Assembly (NCBI GenBank): GCA_016182905.1
Contig: JACPFR010000009.1
Location: 163,382-227,381 of the forward strand
Origin: Elusimicrobiota bacterium
GTDB lineage: Bacteria > Elusimicrobiota > Elusimicrobia > UBA1565 > UBA9628
Length of the DNA stretch: 64,000 bases
Direction of reading: 5' to 3'
A program made the translations under genes and the position numbers. Under the pieces are notes generated by a model. It did not search any database and was not told where the DNA came from. It worked only from the letters and a program-made list of their open reading frames with translations. This document shows, one piece after another, positions 7,679 through 17,044 of this stretch (positions are counted from its first letter, which is position 1; each line of letters starts with the position of its first letter).

Positions 7679-10377
7679 CTAGGCCGTTCTGGAGCCCGCG
7701 CCCGCCGCGTCCGAGAGCGCCGTCGCGAACTCGAGCGGGGTGCGGTAGCGCCGGTCCGGGTCGGCCTGGAAGGCCTTGAGGAAGACGTCGTCGAGCGCCT
7801 CCGGCAGCCCCGCGATGGCGCGCGAGGGCGGGATGTAGCTCATGTTGATCTTGTTCATCAGCATGCCCGCGCCGATGCCGATGAACGGCATCTTCCCCGT
7901 CAGCATCTCGTAGGCGCACACCGCGAGCGAGTACACGTCGGACTCCTTGCGCACCACGCCCTGCTCCTGCTCCGGCGCCATGTACGGCGGCGTGCCGACG
8001 ACGGTGTTCGTCATCGAGTAGCGCGTCAGCGCGTCCTTGGCCATGCGCGCGATGCCGAAGTCCATCACCTTTAGGTCAGCGCCTCGCCCATCGCCCGGGT
8101 CGCGCGCACCGCCTCGGCCGCGTCGAGGCGGCCCTTGACCTGCACCAGGTCGTGCACGGTCTTGCCGTCGACGTACTCGAACACGAGATACACGTCCTCC
8201 CCTTCCTCGGCGATCGCGTAGATGTCGACGATGTTCGGATGGTGCAGCGAGGCCACGGTCTTCGCCTCGATGATGAAGCGGTCGCGCTCGCGCGCGTTGA
8301 CGCGCAGCTCGTCGCGCATCTTCTTGATCGCCACGCGCCGCCCGAGCGAGCGGTCGGTCCCCTCGTAGACCGTGCCCATGCCGCCTTGGCCGATCTGCCG
8401 CGAGATCTCGTACTGGCCGCGGATCAACCCTACGTTCCCGGCGGCGGAGGCGGGCTGCGCCGTCGCGACGGCCGGCGTCGCCGCCGGCCCGGTCCGCTTC
8501 GCCCTGGTGAAGACGGAGACGACGGTGTTCTTCAGGGGCGCCAGCACGGTCGACAGCAGGCCCAGCGCGAGGAGCAGGCCGCCGACGATCCCGGCGCCGA
8601 CCACGACGCCGAAGCTCTTGCCGCGCCCCGCCGGAGCGGGCGCCGGGGCGGGGCGTTTGCCGCTCTCGCCCGGGAACAGGAACAGCACGTCGGAGGCCGA
8701 CGGGAGCGTGAGCGCGGCGGCCTCGGCCGCGGCCTGCTGGAAGCGGGGATCGAGCCTCGCGGCCATCTCGACGTCCGCCATCATGGCCGCCTTGTCGCCC
8801 AGGCCGCCGCGCGCGTGCGCCCGGTTGGCGTACCCCCACGCGCTGCGCGGGTCGTCCGCGATCAGCCGCTCCGACGTCGCGAGCGCCTCCTTGTAGCGAT
8901 GGGTCCGGTTCTGGGCTCGGGCCAAGGAGCTGAGCAAAGCGGGGTTGTTCGCCGCCCCCATGCGGGCCGCGCTCGTCAGGCCCGCGGAGGCGTCCTTGAG
9001 CGCGTCCTCCCAGCGCCCGAGATGTCCATGGACATGCGACCGGATATTGAGCAAGGTGGGATTCTCGGGATCCTGGCTCAGGGCCTTGTTCACGATGTCG
9101 AGCGCGCTCTGCGGATCGCGGAGCTTCAGCGCGTTCTCCACCCCGCTCTTGGCGTGCTCGGTGGCGAGTCGCGAGGCGCCGGGCGAGATCGCCGCGCCGA
9201 ACAAGCCGGACGGCGGACCTCCCCCGCCGACGCCGCCCGCCTCGAAGCCGGACGGCGCGAGCGCCGCCGCTCCCGCGGAGGCGGTCTTCATGCCGGCCTC
9301 GCTGGAGTCGGCCGCCGCGCCGCGGCCTTTCACGGAATGGAGCAGGGCGAGCGCGTCCTTATTGGCAGGATCGCTGCTCAGAGCCGTCTTCGCCAACGAC
9401 AGGGCCAGCGAATAGTCGCCGCGCCGCTCGGCCAACACTCCTCCCGTGATCATTCCGGTGGTGGCGCCGGGCCCGCTCGCCGTCGCCGCCGCGTCCTCGT
9501 GCCAGTTCGGCGGCAGGACGATCGGAACAGGAGGCTCCTCTTCGCCCTGGTCCGGGTCGTTCGGCAAAGGCTGCGCCGGCGTGACGGGAGAGGGGCCGGG
9601 GAGAGGCATGACCGGCTCCGCCGGAATAGGCGGCAGCGGCTTCGGCGGGGCGCACTTCTCGGAGTGCTGCGCGCACTCGATGGAGGCCACTCCGAGGTTC
9701 ACGACCAGGCTCGAGGCCTCGACTCGGTTGGCCCACTCGACTCGGGTGGACCACCAATTGCCGGAACCCCCGCCAAGGCCCGGGTTCACCAGCGCCGCGG
9801 CCCCGTTCACGCTGCCCTCGGCGTGCGCCTGCACGCCGGCTTGCAAGGACTGACCGAGGCCCTGACCCTGGGGGGTCTGAGCCTGGGGGATCTGACCCTG
9901 GGGGATCGGAGCCTGGGGAATCTGACCCTGGGGCATCTCCGGCATCGCGGCGATCTGGATCTTCTCCTTGGTGTCCTGCTGCACTGCCATGACCGCCTGC
10001 GTCGTCTGCTCCCGGCTCAAGCCTCTCCTCGCGGCGTCGCGATACGCCGCGATCGTCGCCTGCTCGCCGCGGATCTGCACTTCGATGACCCTCTGCAAAC
10101 GCCGCAGCTCCTCCTGACGGTAGGGGAGGCTCTGCTTCAAGTACCCGTCAGACTGCTCCTTGAAATAGTCGCGGGCCGTGTCGAGCTGCACGAGCCACTC
10201 GGGGTTTTTCGGATATCTTTTGGCGAAATCATCGTGCACTTGCTGATACCGCCGGAGCGCCTCGGTCACGACCTGTTCCTTGGTGAGCGGCTTGCTTCGC
10301 CGCGGCGAAGCTCCGGCCCCGACGGCGAGGAGCAGCAGGACGGCTGATCGGATAGTGATGTTCATGGGGTTCCTCAT
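7679..10377 (-). pseudogene. TPR / transmembrane / Ser-Thr kinase gene, frameshifted at the catalytic loop (kinase 1)
   Basis: The first frame (10377 to 8071, 768 residues) has a signal peptide, a proline/glutamine repeat, TPR motifs (about 310-560), a membrane span (VVVGAGIVGGLLLALGLLS, about 585-605) and the kinase N-lobe (IGQGGMGTVYEG, VAIKKM, HHPNIVDIYAI) but ends in a stop after MGEALT. The rest, from KVMDFGIARMAKD to the end at 7679, is in another frame. Against its neighbours about 73 nt are missing at 8071-8072, removing the HRD-KPSN catalytic loop and shifting frame. It is either a decayed kinase or an assembly gap. The start overlaps the kinase 2 stop (ATGA). Confidence 0.75.
9864..9938 (-). 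repeat. Five tandem 15-bp units coding a Gln/Pro-rich linker
   Basis: Five direct copies of a 15-bp unit (plus strand GASCCTGGGG plus five variable bases) encode a PQGQI/PQAQT-type linker inside kinase 1, between the N-terminal helical part and the TPR region. Copies differ at few positions, so copy number may vary between strains. Confidence 0.85.
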
Positions 10378-13169
10378 ACGGGACGCGATGAGCGGGCTCC
10401 GCCGAAGGCAGCCTCGAGGGCGTCGGCGAACTCCTTCGGGGTGCGGTAGCGCTGGTCGGGATCGGCCTGGAAGGCCTTCAGGAAGACCTCGTCGATCGAC
10501 GCGGGCAGGCCGGCGATGGCGCGCGAGGGCAGGATGTAGCTCATGTTGATCTTGTTCATCAGCATGCCCGCGGCGACGCCGATGAAGGGCAGCTTGCCGG
10601 TCAGCATCTCGTAGGAGCAGATCGCCAGCGCGTACACGTCGGACTCCTTGCGCACCACGCCCTGCTCCTGCTCCGGCGCCATGTACGGCGGCGTGCCGAC
10701 GACGGTGTTCGTCATCGAGTAGCGCGTCAGCGCGTCCTTGGCCATGCGCGCGATGCCGAAGTCCATCACCTTGTTCGAGGGCTTCATGTCGCGGTGGATC
10801 ACGCCGTGCGCGTGCGCGTAGGTCAGCGCCTCGCCCATCGCGGAGGTCGCCCGCACCGCGTCCGCGCGGTTGAGCCGGCCCTGCGACTGCACGAGGTCGT
10901 GGATGGTCTTGCCGTCGACGTACTCGAACACGAGGTAGACGTCGTCGCCCTCCTCGGCGATCGCGTATATGTCCACGATGTTCGGGTGGCGCAGGGAGGC
11001 CACGGTCTTCGCCTCGATGACGAACCGCTCGCGCTCGCGCGGGTTGACGCGCAGCTCGTCGCGCATCTTCTTGATCGCCACGCGCCGGCCGAGCGAACGG
11101 TCGGTCCCTTCGTAGACCATGCCCATGCCGCCCGCGCCGATCTGGCGGACGATCTCGTACTGGCCGCGGATCACGCCCGACGCCTCCGCCGGGGACGCCG
11201 AGGCGGGAGTCGAGTCCTCCTCGAGCGCGTGGACGGACGGCCCGCGGCGGGTGGCCTTCGTGAACGCCGACACGACCGAGTCCTTGAGCGGGGCCAGCAC
11301 GGTCGACAGCAGCCCCAGCGCCAGCAGCAGGCCGCCGAGGATCCCCGCGCCGACCACGACGCCGAAGCTCTTGCCCCGCGCGGGCCCCGCGGGGACGGCC
11401 GCGGCCGGGTCCTCCCCCGGAAACATGAACAGGATGTCGGCGTTCGAGGGGAGCTGGAGCTCGGACGCCTGCGCCGCGGCCCCCTTGAAGGCGGGGTCGA
11501 GGGCGGCGGCCTGGTCGATGTCGGCGAGCATCGCCTGCTTGTCGCCGAGGCCGCCGTAGGAGTAGGCGCGGTTGGCGTAGGAGTACGCGTTGCGCGAGTC
11601 GGCCTCGATGGCGTGGGTCGAGGTCTCGAGGCCGTCGCGGTAGCGCTTCGCGTGGTTCTGCGCGTAGGCCTTGTTGTTGAGCAAGACGGCGTTGCGCGGC
11701 TCCAGCGCGAGGCCCGCGCTCGCCGAGGCGATCGCGCGGGGATAATCGCGCAGGCGCGAGTAGACGTAGGACATGAGGTTGTGGGCCGCGGAGTTGGCCG
11801 GGTTCAACTCGAGCGCGCGCTGGGCCAAAGCGAGCGCCGCCTGCAGGTCGCCCATGTTCAAGGCGCGGCGCGCCTCGTCGAGCTTCTGGTTCGAGGACAG
11901 GACCGCGGGGCTGGTCATGCCCGCGATCTCGCGCGGCCGCCCCGTGTCGAAGCCGCCCGCCGCGAAGCCCGCGGGGGCCCGGTTCGCGTACGCGCCGCCG
12001 GCCGCGCCCGAGCCGCCGGGGCCCGAGGCCACGCCGGGAGAGGTGCGGCCCTCGGCGGACTTCAAGATCCCCAGCGCGTTCTTGTCGCCCGGATTCAGCT
12101 CGAGCGCCTTCTTCGCGTCCTGGTAGGCGCCGTTGAAGTCCTTGTCGTCGAGGCGCAGGCCGCCGCGCAGGGCGAACGACTCCGCGTTGCCGCCCGCCTT
12201 GATCGCGTTGTCCAGGGCGCTCAGGCCGGCGGCCTTGTCTCCCTTCGACAGCGATTCGCGCGCGCTCCAGACCCAGTTCGAGGGGCTCTTGGGGTCGGTC
12301 CGCAGCATCTGATCGATCATCGGGCGCGTCGGCAGCCCGCCTCCGGGGAAGCCGCCGCCCGCGTTCGGGTTCGTGCCCGGCGTGTTCGGCTGGCCGGGCT
12401 TCGTCGTCGGGACGTTCGAAGCCGCCTTGACGCCCTCGTCGTAAGCCTTGTGCACGACCTCCATCACGTCGGCCGGCAGCTCGTCATGGAAACGGCCGAC
12501 GCGCGCGCTGATCCGGTCGATCTCGGCCTGGCGCTGCGCGGGCTCGATGCCGGGCACCTCCGCCCAATACGCCAGGCCGATCTGGCTGTTCAGCAAGCCC
12601 ATCGCCCGCATGTACGTGCCCTGATCGATCCCGTTCTCTCCCTGCTTCTGGGTCCACGTCTCGAGATCGCGCGCCGCGCTCCGGATGAGGACCTCGTACT
12701 TGCCGTTCATCGTGGTCCCGTACTGGCTCTGCCACATCTGCTGGCGCGCATGAAGCCGGTTCAGCGCATCCTCGGGCGTGAGCATCACGGCGGCGTTGAA
12801 GTCGCCGCCGTCGCCGCCCACGAGCGCATCGCCGCCGCCCGCGGTAAGGCCTTGCGCGAACCCCGTCGCGGCCGTCCCGCCCTGTGCGCCCTGAACAGCC
12901 TGGGTCTGGACGGAGCCGCCGAAGCCGGCAACCACTTTCTTCCCGGTGCCTATCGCCGCCTGCACGGGCGTCTCCGAAGCGGTGCCCGTGCCGGTACCGG
13001 TGGCATCGACGCCAGTCGGCTTGCAGTTCGGGATCGGCACGCACTGGACTTTGTTGTTGGCGTGATCGTGGTACGGCTGCTCGCAAACGCCGCATTCGGC
13101 ACGCGCGCCGGGGCAAAGTGACGCCACCCAGAAAAGGGCAGCCAATAGAGAAAGCGGAGGGATTCGCAT
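10374..13169 (-). CDS. TPR / transmembrane / Ser-Thr kinase with a shortened catalytic segment (kinase 2)
   Basis: 931 residues: signal peptide (1-24), a Cys-containing segment, TPR motifs (about 290-560), a membrane span (GVVVGAGILGGLLLALGLLS) and a cytosolic Hanks-type kinase domain (about 665-920). Glycine loop IGAGGMGMVYEG, VAIKKM, HRDMKPSN, DFG and the activation segment VGTPPYMAPE are visible. Between KPSN and KVMDFG nine codons are missing relative to kinase 3, where this stretch reads IMITDDGRV and forms the beta7-beta8 hairpin. The frame is kept but folding or activity may suffer. It heads an operon with kinase 1. The TPRs face the periplasm and may sense envelope proteins (inference). 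Confidence 0.8.
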   Translation of the reverse strand: MRIPPLSLLAALFWVASLCPGARAECGVCEQPYHDHANNKVQCVPIPNCKPTGVDATGTGTGTASETPVQAAIGTGKKVVAGFGGSVQTQAVQGAQGGTAATGFAQGLTAGGGDALVGGDGGDFNAAVMLTPEDALNRLHARQQMWQSQYGTTMNGKYEVLIRSAARDLETWTQKQGENGIDQGTYMRAMGLLNSQIGLAYWAEVPGIEPAQRQAEIDRISARVGRFHDELPADVMEVVHKAYDEGVKAASNVPTTKPGQPNTPGTNPNAGGGFPGGGLPTRPMIDQMLRTDPKSPSNWVWSARESLSKGDKAAGLSALDNAIKAGGNAESFALRGGLRLDDKDFNGAYQDAKKALELNPGDKNALGILKSAEGRTSPGVASGPGGSGAAGGAYANRAPAGFAAGGFDTGRPREIAGMTSPAVLSSNQKLDEARRALNMGDLQAALALAQRALELNPANSAAHNLMSYVYSRLRDYPRAIASASAGLALEPRNAVLLNNKAYAQNHAKRYRDGLETSTHAIEADSRNAYSYANRAYSYGGLGDKQAMLADIDQAAALDPAFKGAAAQASELQLPSNADILFMFPGEDPAAAVPAGPARGKSFGVVVGAGILGGLLLALGLLSTVLAPLKDSVVSAFTKATRRGPSVHALEEDSTPASASPAEASGVIRGQYEIVRQIGAGGMGMVYEGTDRSLGRRVAIKKMRDELRVNPRERERFVIEAKTVASLRHPNIVDIYAIAEEGDDVYLVFEYVDGKTIHDLVQSQGRLNRADAVRATSAMGEALTYAHAHGVIHRDMKPSNKVMDFGIARMAKDALTRYSMTNTVVGTPPYMAPEQEQGVVRKESDVYALAICSYEMLTGKLPFIGVAAGMLMNKINMSYILPSRAIAGLPASIDEVFLKAFQADPDQRYRTPKEFADALEAAFGGARSSRPV

Positions 13170-13175
13170 ACCGTC

Positions 13176-13204
13176 AGTGTAAGGGGGCCTCCGAATCCTG
13201 TCAA
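13176..13204 (-). promoter_or_regulatory. Promoter of kinase 2 (leaderless type)
   Basis: Minus strand -35 TTGACA (13199-13204), 17-nt spacer, -10 TACACT (13176-13181), then 6 nt to the ATG at 13169. Confidence 0.8.
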
Positions 13205-13267
13205 GGCGAAGCGCCCGGTTTTACCGAGCTTTAAACGGGTCGAGATTACCTCGTAAAACGCGTTAAA

Positions 13268-15649
13268 TCACACGCGTGAGGCGATGACCGCGTCCAGGGC
13301 GGCGACGAGCTCCGTCGGCGTATGGTAGCGCTTGTCCGGATCGGGGGTCAGCGCCTTGGCGAGGACCGCGTCCATCCCTTCCGGGAGGGCCGGATTGCGC
13401 TGGCTCGGCGGGATGTGCTTGCCGTTGAGCTTGTTGAGCAGCATGGCCGCCCCCCCGCCCGTGAAGGGCAGGTGGCCGGTCAGCATCTCGTACAGGCAGA
13501 CCCCGAGGGCGTACACGTCCGACTCCCGGCGCACGGTGCCCTGCTGCTGCTCGGGCGCCATGTAGGGCGGGGTGCCGACGACGGTGTTGGTCATCGACAT
13601 CTTCGTGATCGCGTCCTTGGCCTGGCGCGCGACGCCGAAGTCCATGACCTTGACGCGCCCGTCGTCGGTGATCATGATATTCGACGGCTTGAGGTCGCGG
13701 TGCACGATTTGGGCGGCGTGCGCGTGCTCGACGGCCTCGGCCACGTGGTGCAGTACGCCGCGGGCCGCCTCGAGGCTCATCGGGCCCTCGCTCTTGAGCT
13801 GGTCGCCGAGCGTGCGTCCCGAGACGAACTCGAACACGAGGTAGACCTCGGCCCCCTCCTCGACGATCGCGTAGATGTCCACGATGTTCGGATGGCGCAG
13901 CTGGGCGACGAGCTTGGCCTCGTTGACGAAGCGGCGGCGCTCGTGCGGGTCGATGCGGATCTCGTCGCGCATCTTCTTGACCGCGACGCGCCGCTCGAGG
14001 GAGCGGTCCAGCGCCTCGTAGACGACCCCCATGCCGCCGAGGCCGATCTCCTTTACGAGCTCGTACTGGAGCCAGAAGGCCGCGCCCGGGTTGACCCCGG
14101 CGGGAGCGGCCTCGGCCGCCTCCTCGCTGCCCACCGCCTCCGAGGGCGCGAGCACCCGGCGGATCGTCATGTGGACCTTCTCGCGCCAGCTCGCCGACAC
14201 GACGTGGAGGATCCCGAGGGCGATGAGGATGCCGCCCATGCCGGAGAGCATGGCCAGGCGCGCGAAGCGCTTGCCGGTCCGGGGCGGAGGCGGGGGCGCG
14301 GCGGCCGCCGCGGCCGTGTACTGGTCGTCGAACAGCAGGCTCATGTCCTGGTCCTCGGGCAGCTGCAGGGCGCGCTCGAGCAGATTCTGAAAGCGCGGGT
14401 CGAGCGCGGCCGAGCGGCGCAGCGCGTCCAGGGCGCCGGCGCGGTCCTTCATCCCCGCGAGCGCCATGGCCTTGTTCTGGTAGGCGTAGGGGTTCGACGG
14501 ATCGCGCGCCAAGGTGTCCTCGGCGTCCTTGAGCGCCTCCTGGAAGAGCCCCTGCTTGGCGAACGCCCACGAGCGGGTCTGGAGCACGGCCGCGTTGCCC
14601 GGGGCCAAGGCCAGCGCCGCGCTCGCGTCGGTCACGGCGTCGTTGTAGCGGTGCAGCCGGTTCGAGGCGATCGCGCGGAAGTTGAGGGCCTTGACGTTGT
14701 CCGCGTAGATCCCGATCGCCTGGCTGGCGAGCTGATGGGCGGTGGGGTAGTCCTTCACGCGCAGCGCGGCCTCCGCGTCCTTCGTGATCGCGACGGAGCG
14801 CTGCGCCGCGCCGGGGCCGGCCGCCGCCGCCTGCGCGCGCGCCGCCGCGGCGACCTGCTCGGGCGTCCGGGACGGGGCGTTGTAGCCGCCGGCGGCGACC
14901 CCGCCGGATGCGGGCGGAGGCAGGCCAGCGGCGGCATCCGGAAGGCCCGCGGCCCCCGCGCCACCCTGAAAAATGGATGAAGGAAGGTTCACCGTCGGAG
15001 CCCGGCCGGTCGCAAAGGCATACAGCCCCAGGGCTTCCTTGTTGCCTGGATCCCGCGCCAAAAGCTGCTTGGCGGCCATCGAAGCGAGTCGGTAGTCGCC
15101 GAGCTCGTTGGCCGAGTGGCCGTAGCCGAGCCAGGCCTTCTCGTTCGCCGGATCGAGCTTGATCGCATTTTCGTAGTCGCCGAGAGCGGTGCCGTAATCC
15201 TTCCGCTGATAGGAGTACTGTCCCAGTTCCACGTGAACTTCCGGCCGGTTGGGCGAATGTGCCGCCACGGCGCGATAATAGCGTTCCGGCGCGGTCGGGA
15301 CCGCCCTCGCCGGGACGTCGCCGTTGACCGGCGCTGGGGTGACTTTCGGATCCGGCTTCACCATGCCGTTCTTTTCCGCGAGGCGAAGCAAAGCGGTGCT
15401 GGCGAGGTCGAAGGTCGCCGGCGGGATACGCGGCTGCTGACCCTTTTGCGCCTCGAGGGCCGCGGCGAGCCTGACGGGATCGGACAGGATGTCGGGATAG
15501 CCGGGGATGTTAGGGCCGACCATGCCGATCGCATCCTGCTCTTCCACGGTCAGCTCGGGCTTGTCGGGGTCCTCCGCGTTGACGCCGGTCGACACGAAGC
15601 AGTGCATCGCCAGCAGTGCGGCGGCGAGGACGGAGGCCCGGGCACTCAT
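13268..15649 (-). CDS. TPR / transmembrane / Ser-Thr protein kinase, intact (kinase 3)
   Basis: 793 residues with the same plan as its two neighbours: signal peptide (about 1-25), TPR motifs (about 110-230 and 305-430), a membrane span (about 475-495) and a C-terminal Hanks kinase domain (about 528-785). All motifs are present: IGLGGMGVVYEALD, VAVKKM, VHRDLKPSNIMITDDG, VMDFGVAR, VGTPPYMAPE. It should phosphorylate Ser/Thr on cytosolic targets in response to a periplasmic TPR interaction. FHA and PP2C proteins at 62655-64000 are plausible partners. The ATG at 15649 was chosen because a perfect-spacing promoter ends 6 nt before it. Confidence 0.9.
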   Translation of the reverse strand: MSARASVLAAALLAMHCFVSTGVNAEDPDKPELTVEEQDAIGMVGPNIPGYPDILSDPVRLAAALEAQKGQQPRIPPATFDLASTALLRLAEKNGMVKPDPKVTPAPVNGDVPARAVPTAPERYYRAVAAHSPNRPEVHVELGQYSYQRKDYGTALGDYENAIKLDPANEKAWLGYGHSANELGDYRLASMAAKQLLARDPGNKEALGLYAFATGRAPTVNLPSSIFQGGAGAAGLPDAAAGLPPPASGGVAAGGYNAPSRTPEQVAAAARAQAAAAGPGAAQRSVAITKDAEAALRVKDYPTAHQLASQAIGIYADNVKALNFRAIASNRLHRYNDAVTDASAALALAPGNAAVLQTRSWAFAKQGLFQEALKDAEDTLARDPSNPYAYQNKAMALAGMKDRAGALDALRRSAALDPRFQNLLERALQLPEDQDMSLLFDDQYTAAAAAAPPPPPRTGKRFARLAMLSGMGGILIALGILHVVSASWREKVHMTIRRVLAPSEAVGSEEAAEAAPAGVNPGAAFWLQYELVKEIGLGGMGVVYEALDRSLERRVAVKKMRDEIRIDPHERRRFVNEAKLVAQLRHPNIVDIYAIVEEGAEVYLVFEFVSGRTLGDQLKSEGPMSLEAARGVLHHVAEAVEHAHAAQIVHRDLKPSNIMITDDGRVKVMDFGVARQAKDAITKMSMTNTVVGTPPYMAPEQQQGTVRRESDVYALGVCLYEMLTGHLPFTGGGAAMLLNKLNGKHIPPSQRNPALPEGMDAVLAKALTPDPDKRYHTPTELVAALDAVIASRV

Positions 15650-15655
15650 GTCGCC

Positions 15656-15684
15656 AGTGTAATCGCCCCCCCTTGATTTGTCAA
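15656..15684 (-). promoter_or_regulatory. Promoter of kinase 3 (leaderless type)
   Basis: Minus strand -35 TTGACA (15679-15684), 17-nt spacer, -10 TACACT (15656-15661), 6 nt to the ATG. The -35 box is half of a palindrome shared with the divergent promoter. Confidence 0.8.
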
Positions 15685-15701
15685 GGTGGCGGGGGTATAC
15701 T
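15673..15701 (+). promoter_or_regulatory. Divergent promoter of the small secreted protein
   Basis: Plus strand -35 TTGATT (15673-15678), 17-nt spacer, -10 TATACT (15696-15701). Its -35 and that of kinase 3 together form the palindrome CCTTGA-TTTG-TCAAGG (15671-15686). Confidence 0.75.
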
Positions 15702-15725
15702 GCGAGCGTGTTGGAGGTATCGAAC

Positions 15726-16112
15726 ATGAAGCCCCTCGCCCTTGCCGCCTTCGCCGTCATATTCTTCGCCGTCGGCGCGTCCGCCATGACCCCGGAGACC
15801 GCACAATTCCTGCGCTCGATCGGCGTCAACCCGGAGTCGGCCGACATCGTCGCCCTCGACGCGGAAGGTCCCATCACGACCAGCTACACGGGGGACCTCG
15901 AGGAGTTCAGCCTCGATATCCTGGCTTCTCAAAAGAAGAAGAACGGCATCGCCGCGTTCATCGCGACGCGCACCTTCATCCGCAAGCTCAAGGCGGACTT
16001 CAACAGCGTCAGCATCCCCAAGACGAACTACGACGCGCTCTACCTCAGCAGCGAAGAGAGGCAACTGGCCGGCCGCAAGTTCGTTTCAGGCATGACGGCG
16101 AAGAAAGGCTAG
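15726..16112 (+). CDS. Small secreted protein of unknown function
   Basis: 128 residues with a clear signal peptide (LALAAFAVIFFAVGASA, cleaved near residue 20) and a mature part without a recognised domain (T-P-E-T-A-Q-F-L-R-S-I-G start, then mixed charged helices). A GGAGG ribosome site lies 8 nt before the ATG, and a leader of about 20 nt follows the divergent promoter. The stop overlaps the pdxA stop by 3 nt in a tail-to-tail arrangement. Confidence 0.75.
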   Translation: MKPLALAAFAVIFFAVGASAMTPETAQFLRSIGVNPESADIVALDAEGPITTSYTGDLEEFSLDILASQKKKNGIAAFIATRTFIRKLKADFNSVSIPKTNYDALYLSSEERQLAGRKFVSGMTAKKG

Positions 16113-17044
16113 GACAGCAGCCGCGCCGCGAGCCGGGCCGACTCGATGGCGGCCGCGGGGTCCGTGCGACCCGCGGCCGCCGCCTCGTAGGCGGTGCCGT
16201 GGGCGGGAGAGGTCCGCACGAACGGGATCCCGACGGTCCAGTTGACGCCCGCCAGCCCCCCCAGCGCCTTGAGCGGGATCAGCGCCTGATCGTGGTACAG
16301 GCAGACGAGCCCGTCGTAGGCCCCTTCGACGTGCAGGCGCCACGCCGAGTCGGCGGGCAGCGGACCGTCGATATCGAGGCGAGCGGCGAGCGGGGCGAGC
16401 AGCTCCTGCTCCTCGGTCCCGATCAGGCCGTGCTCCCCCGCGTGAGGATTGAGGGCGCAGAGGGCGATGCGGGGCTTCCTTTTCCCGAGCTGACGCAGGG
16501 CCTCCCCGAGGGTCTCGGCGCACGCGGCGATCGCGCGCGCGTTCAGCGCCCGCGGCACTCCCTTCAGGGCGATATGACGGGTAGCGATCGCGCACCATAG
16601 CCCGCGCGAGGGCACGCCGAGGACCATCTGCGCGTCGGGCTTGCCCGCGAAGTCGGCGAGGCGCTCGGTGTGGTCCCGCCACGGGTAGCCGGCCTGGGAC
16701 CAGGAGGTCTTCGAGATCGGGGCGGTGACGACGCCTCCCGCGAGCCCCCGGGCGACGAGCCGGAGCGCCTCCTCGAAGGACGCGGCCGAGATCCTGCCGC
16801 CGGCCGGGGTCGGACGGCCCGCGCGAGGGGCGGGCAGGCCGAGGGAGGTGTCGCGGATGGGGCCGTCGGACGGGCGCCAGCCGGCCCGGCGCCAGACGGA
16901 GGCCTCGCCGACGAGGACCGGCGTCACCCCGGCCGGGAGGGCCCCGGCGCGCAGAGAGGCCAAGGCGCCCCGGGGACCGACGCCCGCGGGATCGCCGCAG
17001 GTGAAGGCGATGGTCTTAGAGGGTCGCGGGAAGATTGCGCTCAA
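16109..17044 (-). CDS. pdxA: 4-hydroxythreonine-4-phosphate dehydrogenase
   Basis: 311 residues; NAD-dependent oxidation of 4-phospho-hydroxythreonine in the DXP-dependent pyridoxal 5'-phosphate pathway. The family signatures are the start IAFTCGDPAGVGP, VVTAPISKTSWSQAGYPWRD, HTERLA, LNPHAGEHGLIGTEE, and the C-terminal GLVCLYHDQALIPLKALG and RTSPAHGTAYE, which hold the metal-binding His residues. The start overlaps the 3' end of the SurA-like gene by 29 nt. The surA-pdxA order is also seen in enterobacteria. Confidence 0.95.
   Translation of the reverse strand: MSAIFPRPSKTIAFTCGDPAGVGPRGALASLRAGALPAGVTPVLVGEASVWRRAGWRPSDGPIRDTSLGLPAPRAGRPTPAGGRISAASFEEALRLVARGLAGGVVTAPISKTSWSQAGYPWRDHTERLADFAGKPDAQMVLGVPSRGLWCAIATRHIALKGVPRALNARAIAACAETLGEALRQLGKRKPRIALCALNPHAGEHGLIGTEEQELLAPLAARLDIDGPLPADSAWRLHVEGAYDGLVCLYHDQALIPLKALGGLAGVNWTVGIPFVRTSPAHGTAYEAAAAGRTDPAAAIESARLAARLLS

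Noticed and set aside
10280..16600. Long open frames on the opposite strand of the kinase genes
   Set aside because: They mirror the GC-rich codon pattern of the real genes, are Arg/Ala-rich without domains, and have no promoter or ribosome site.
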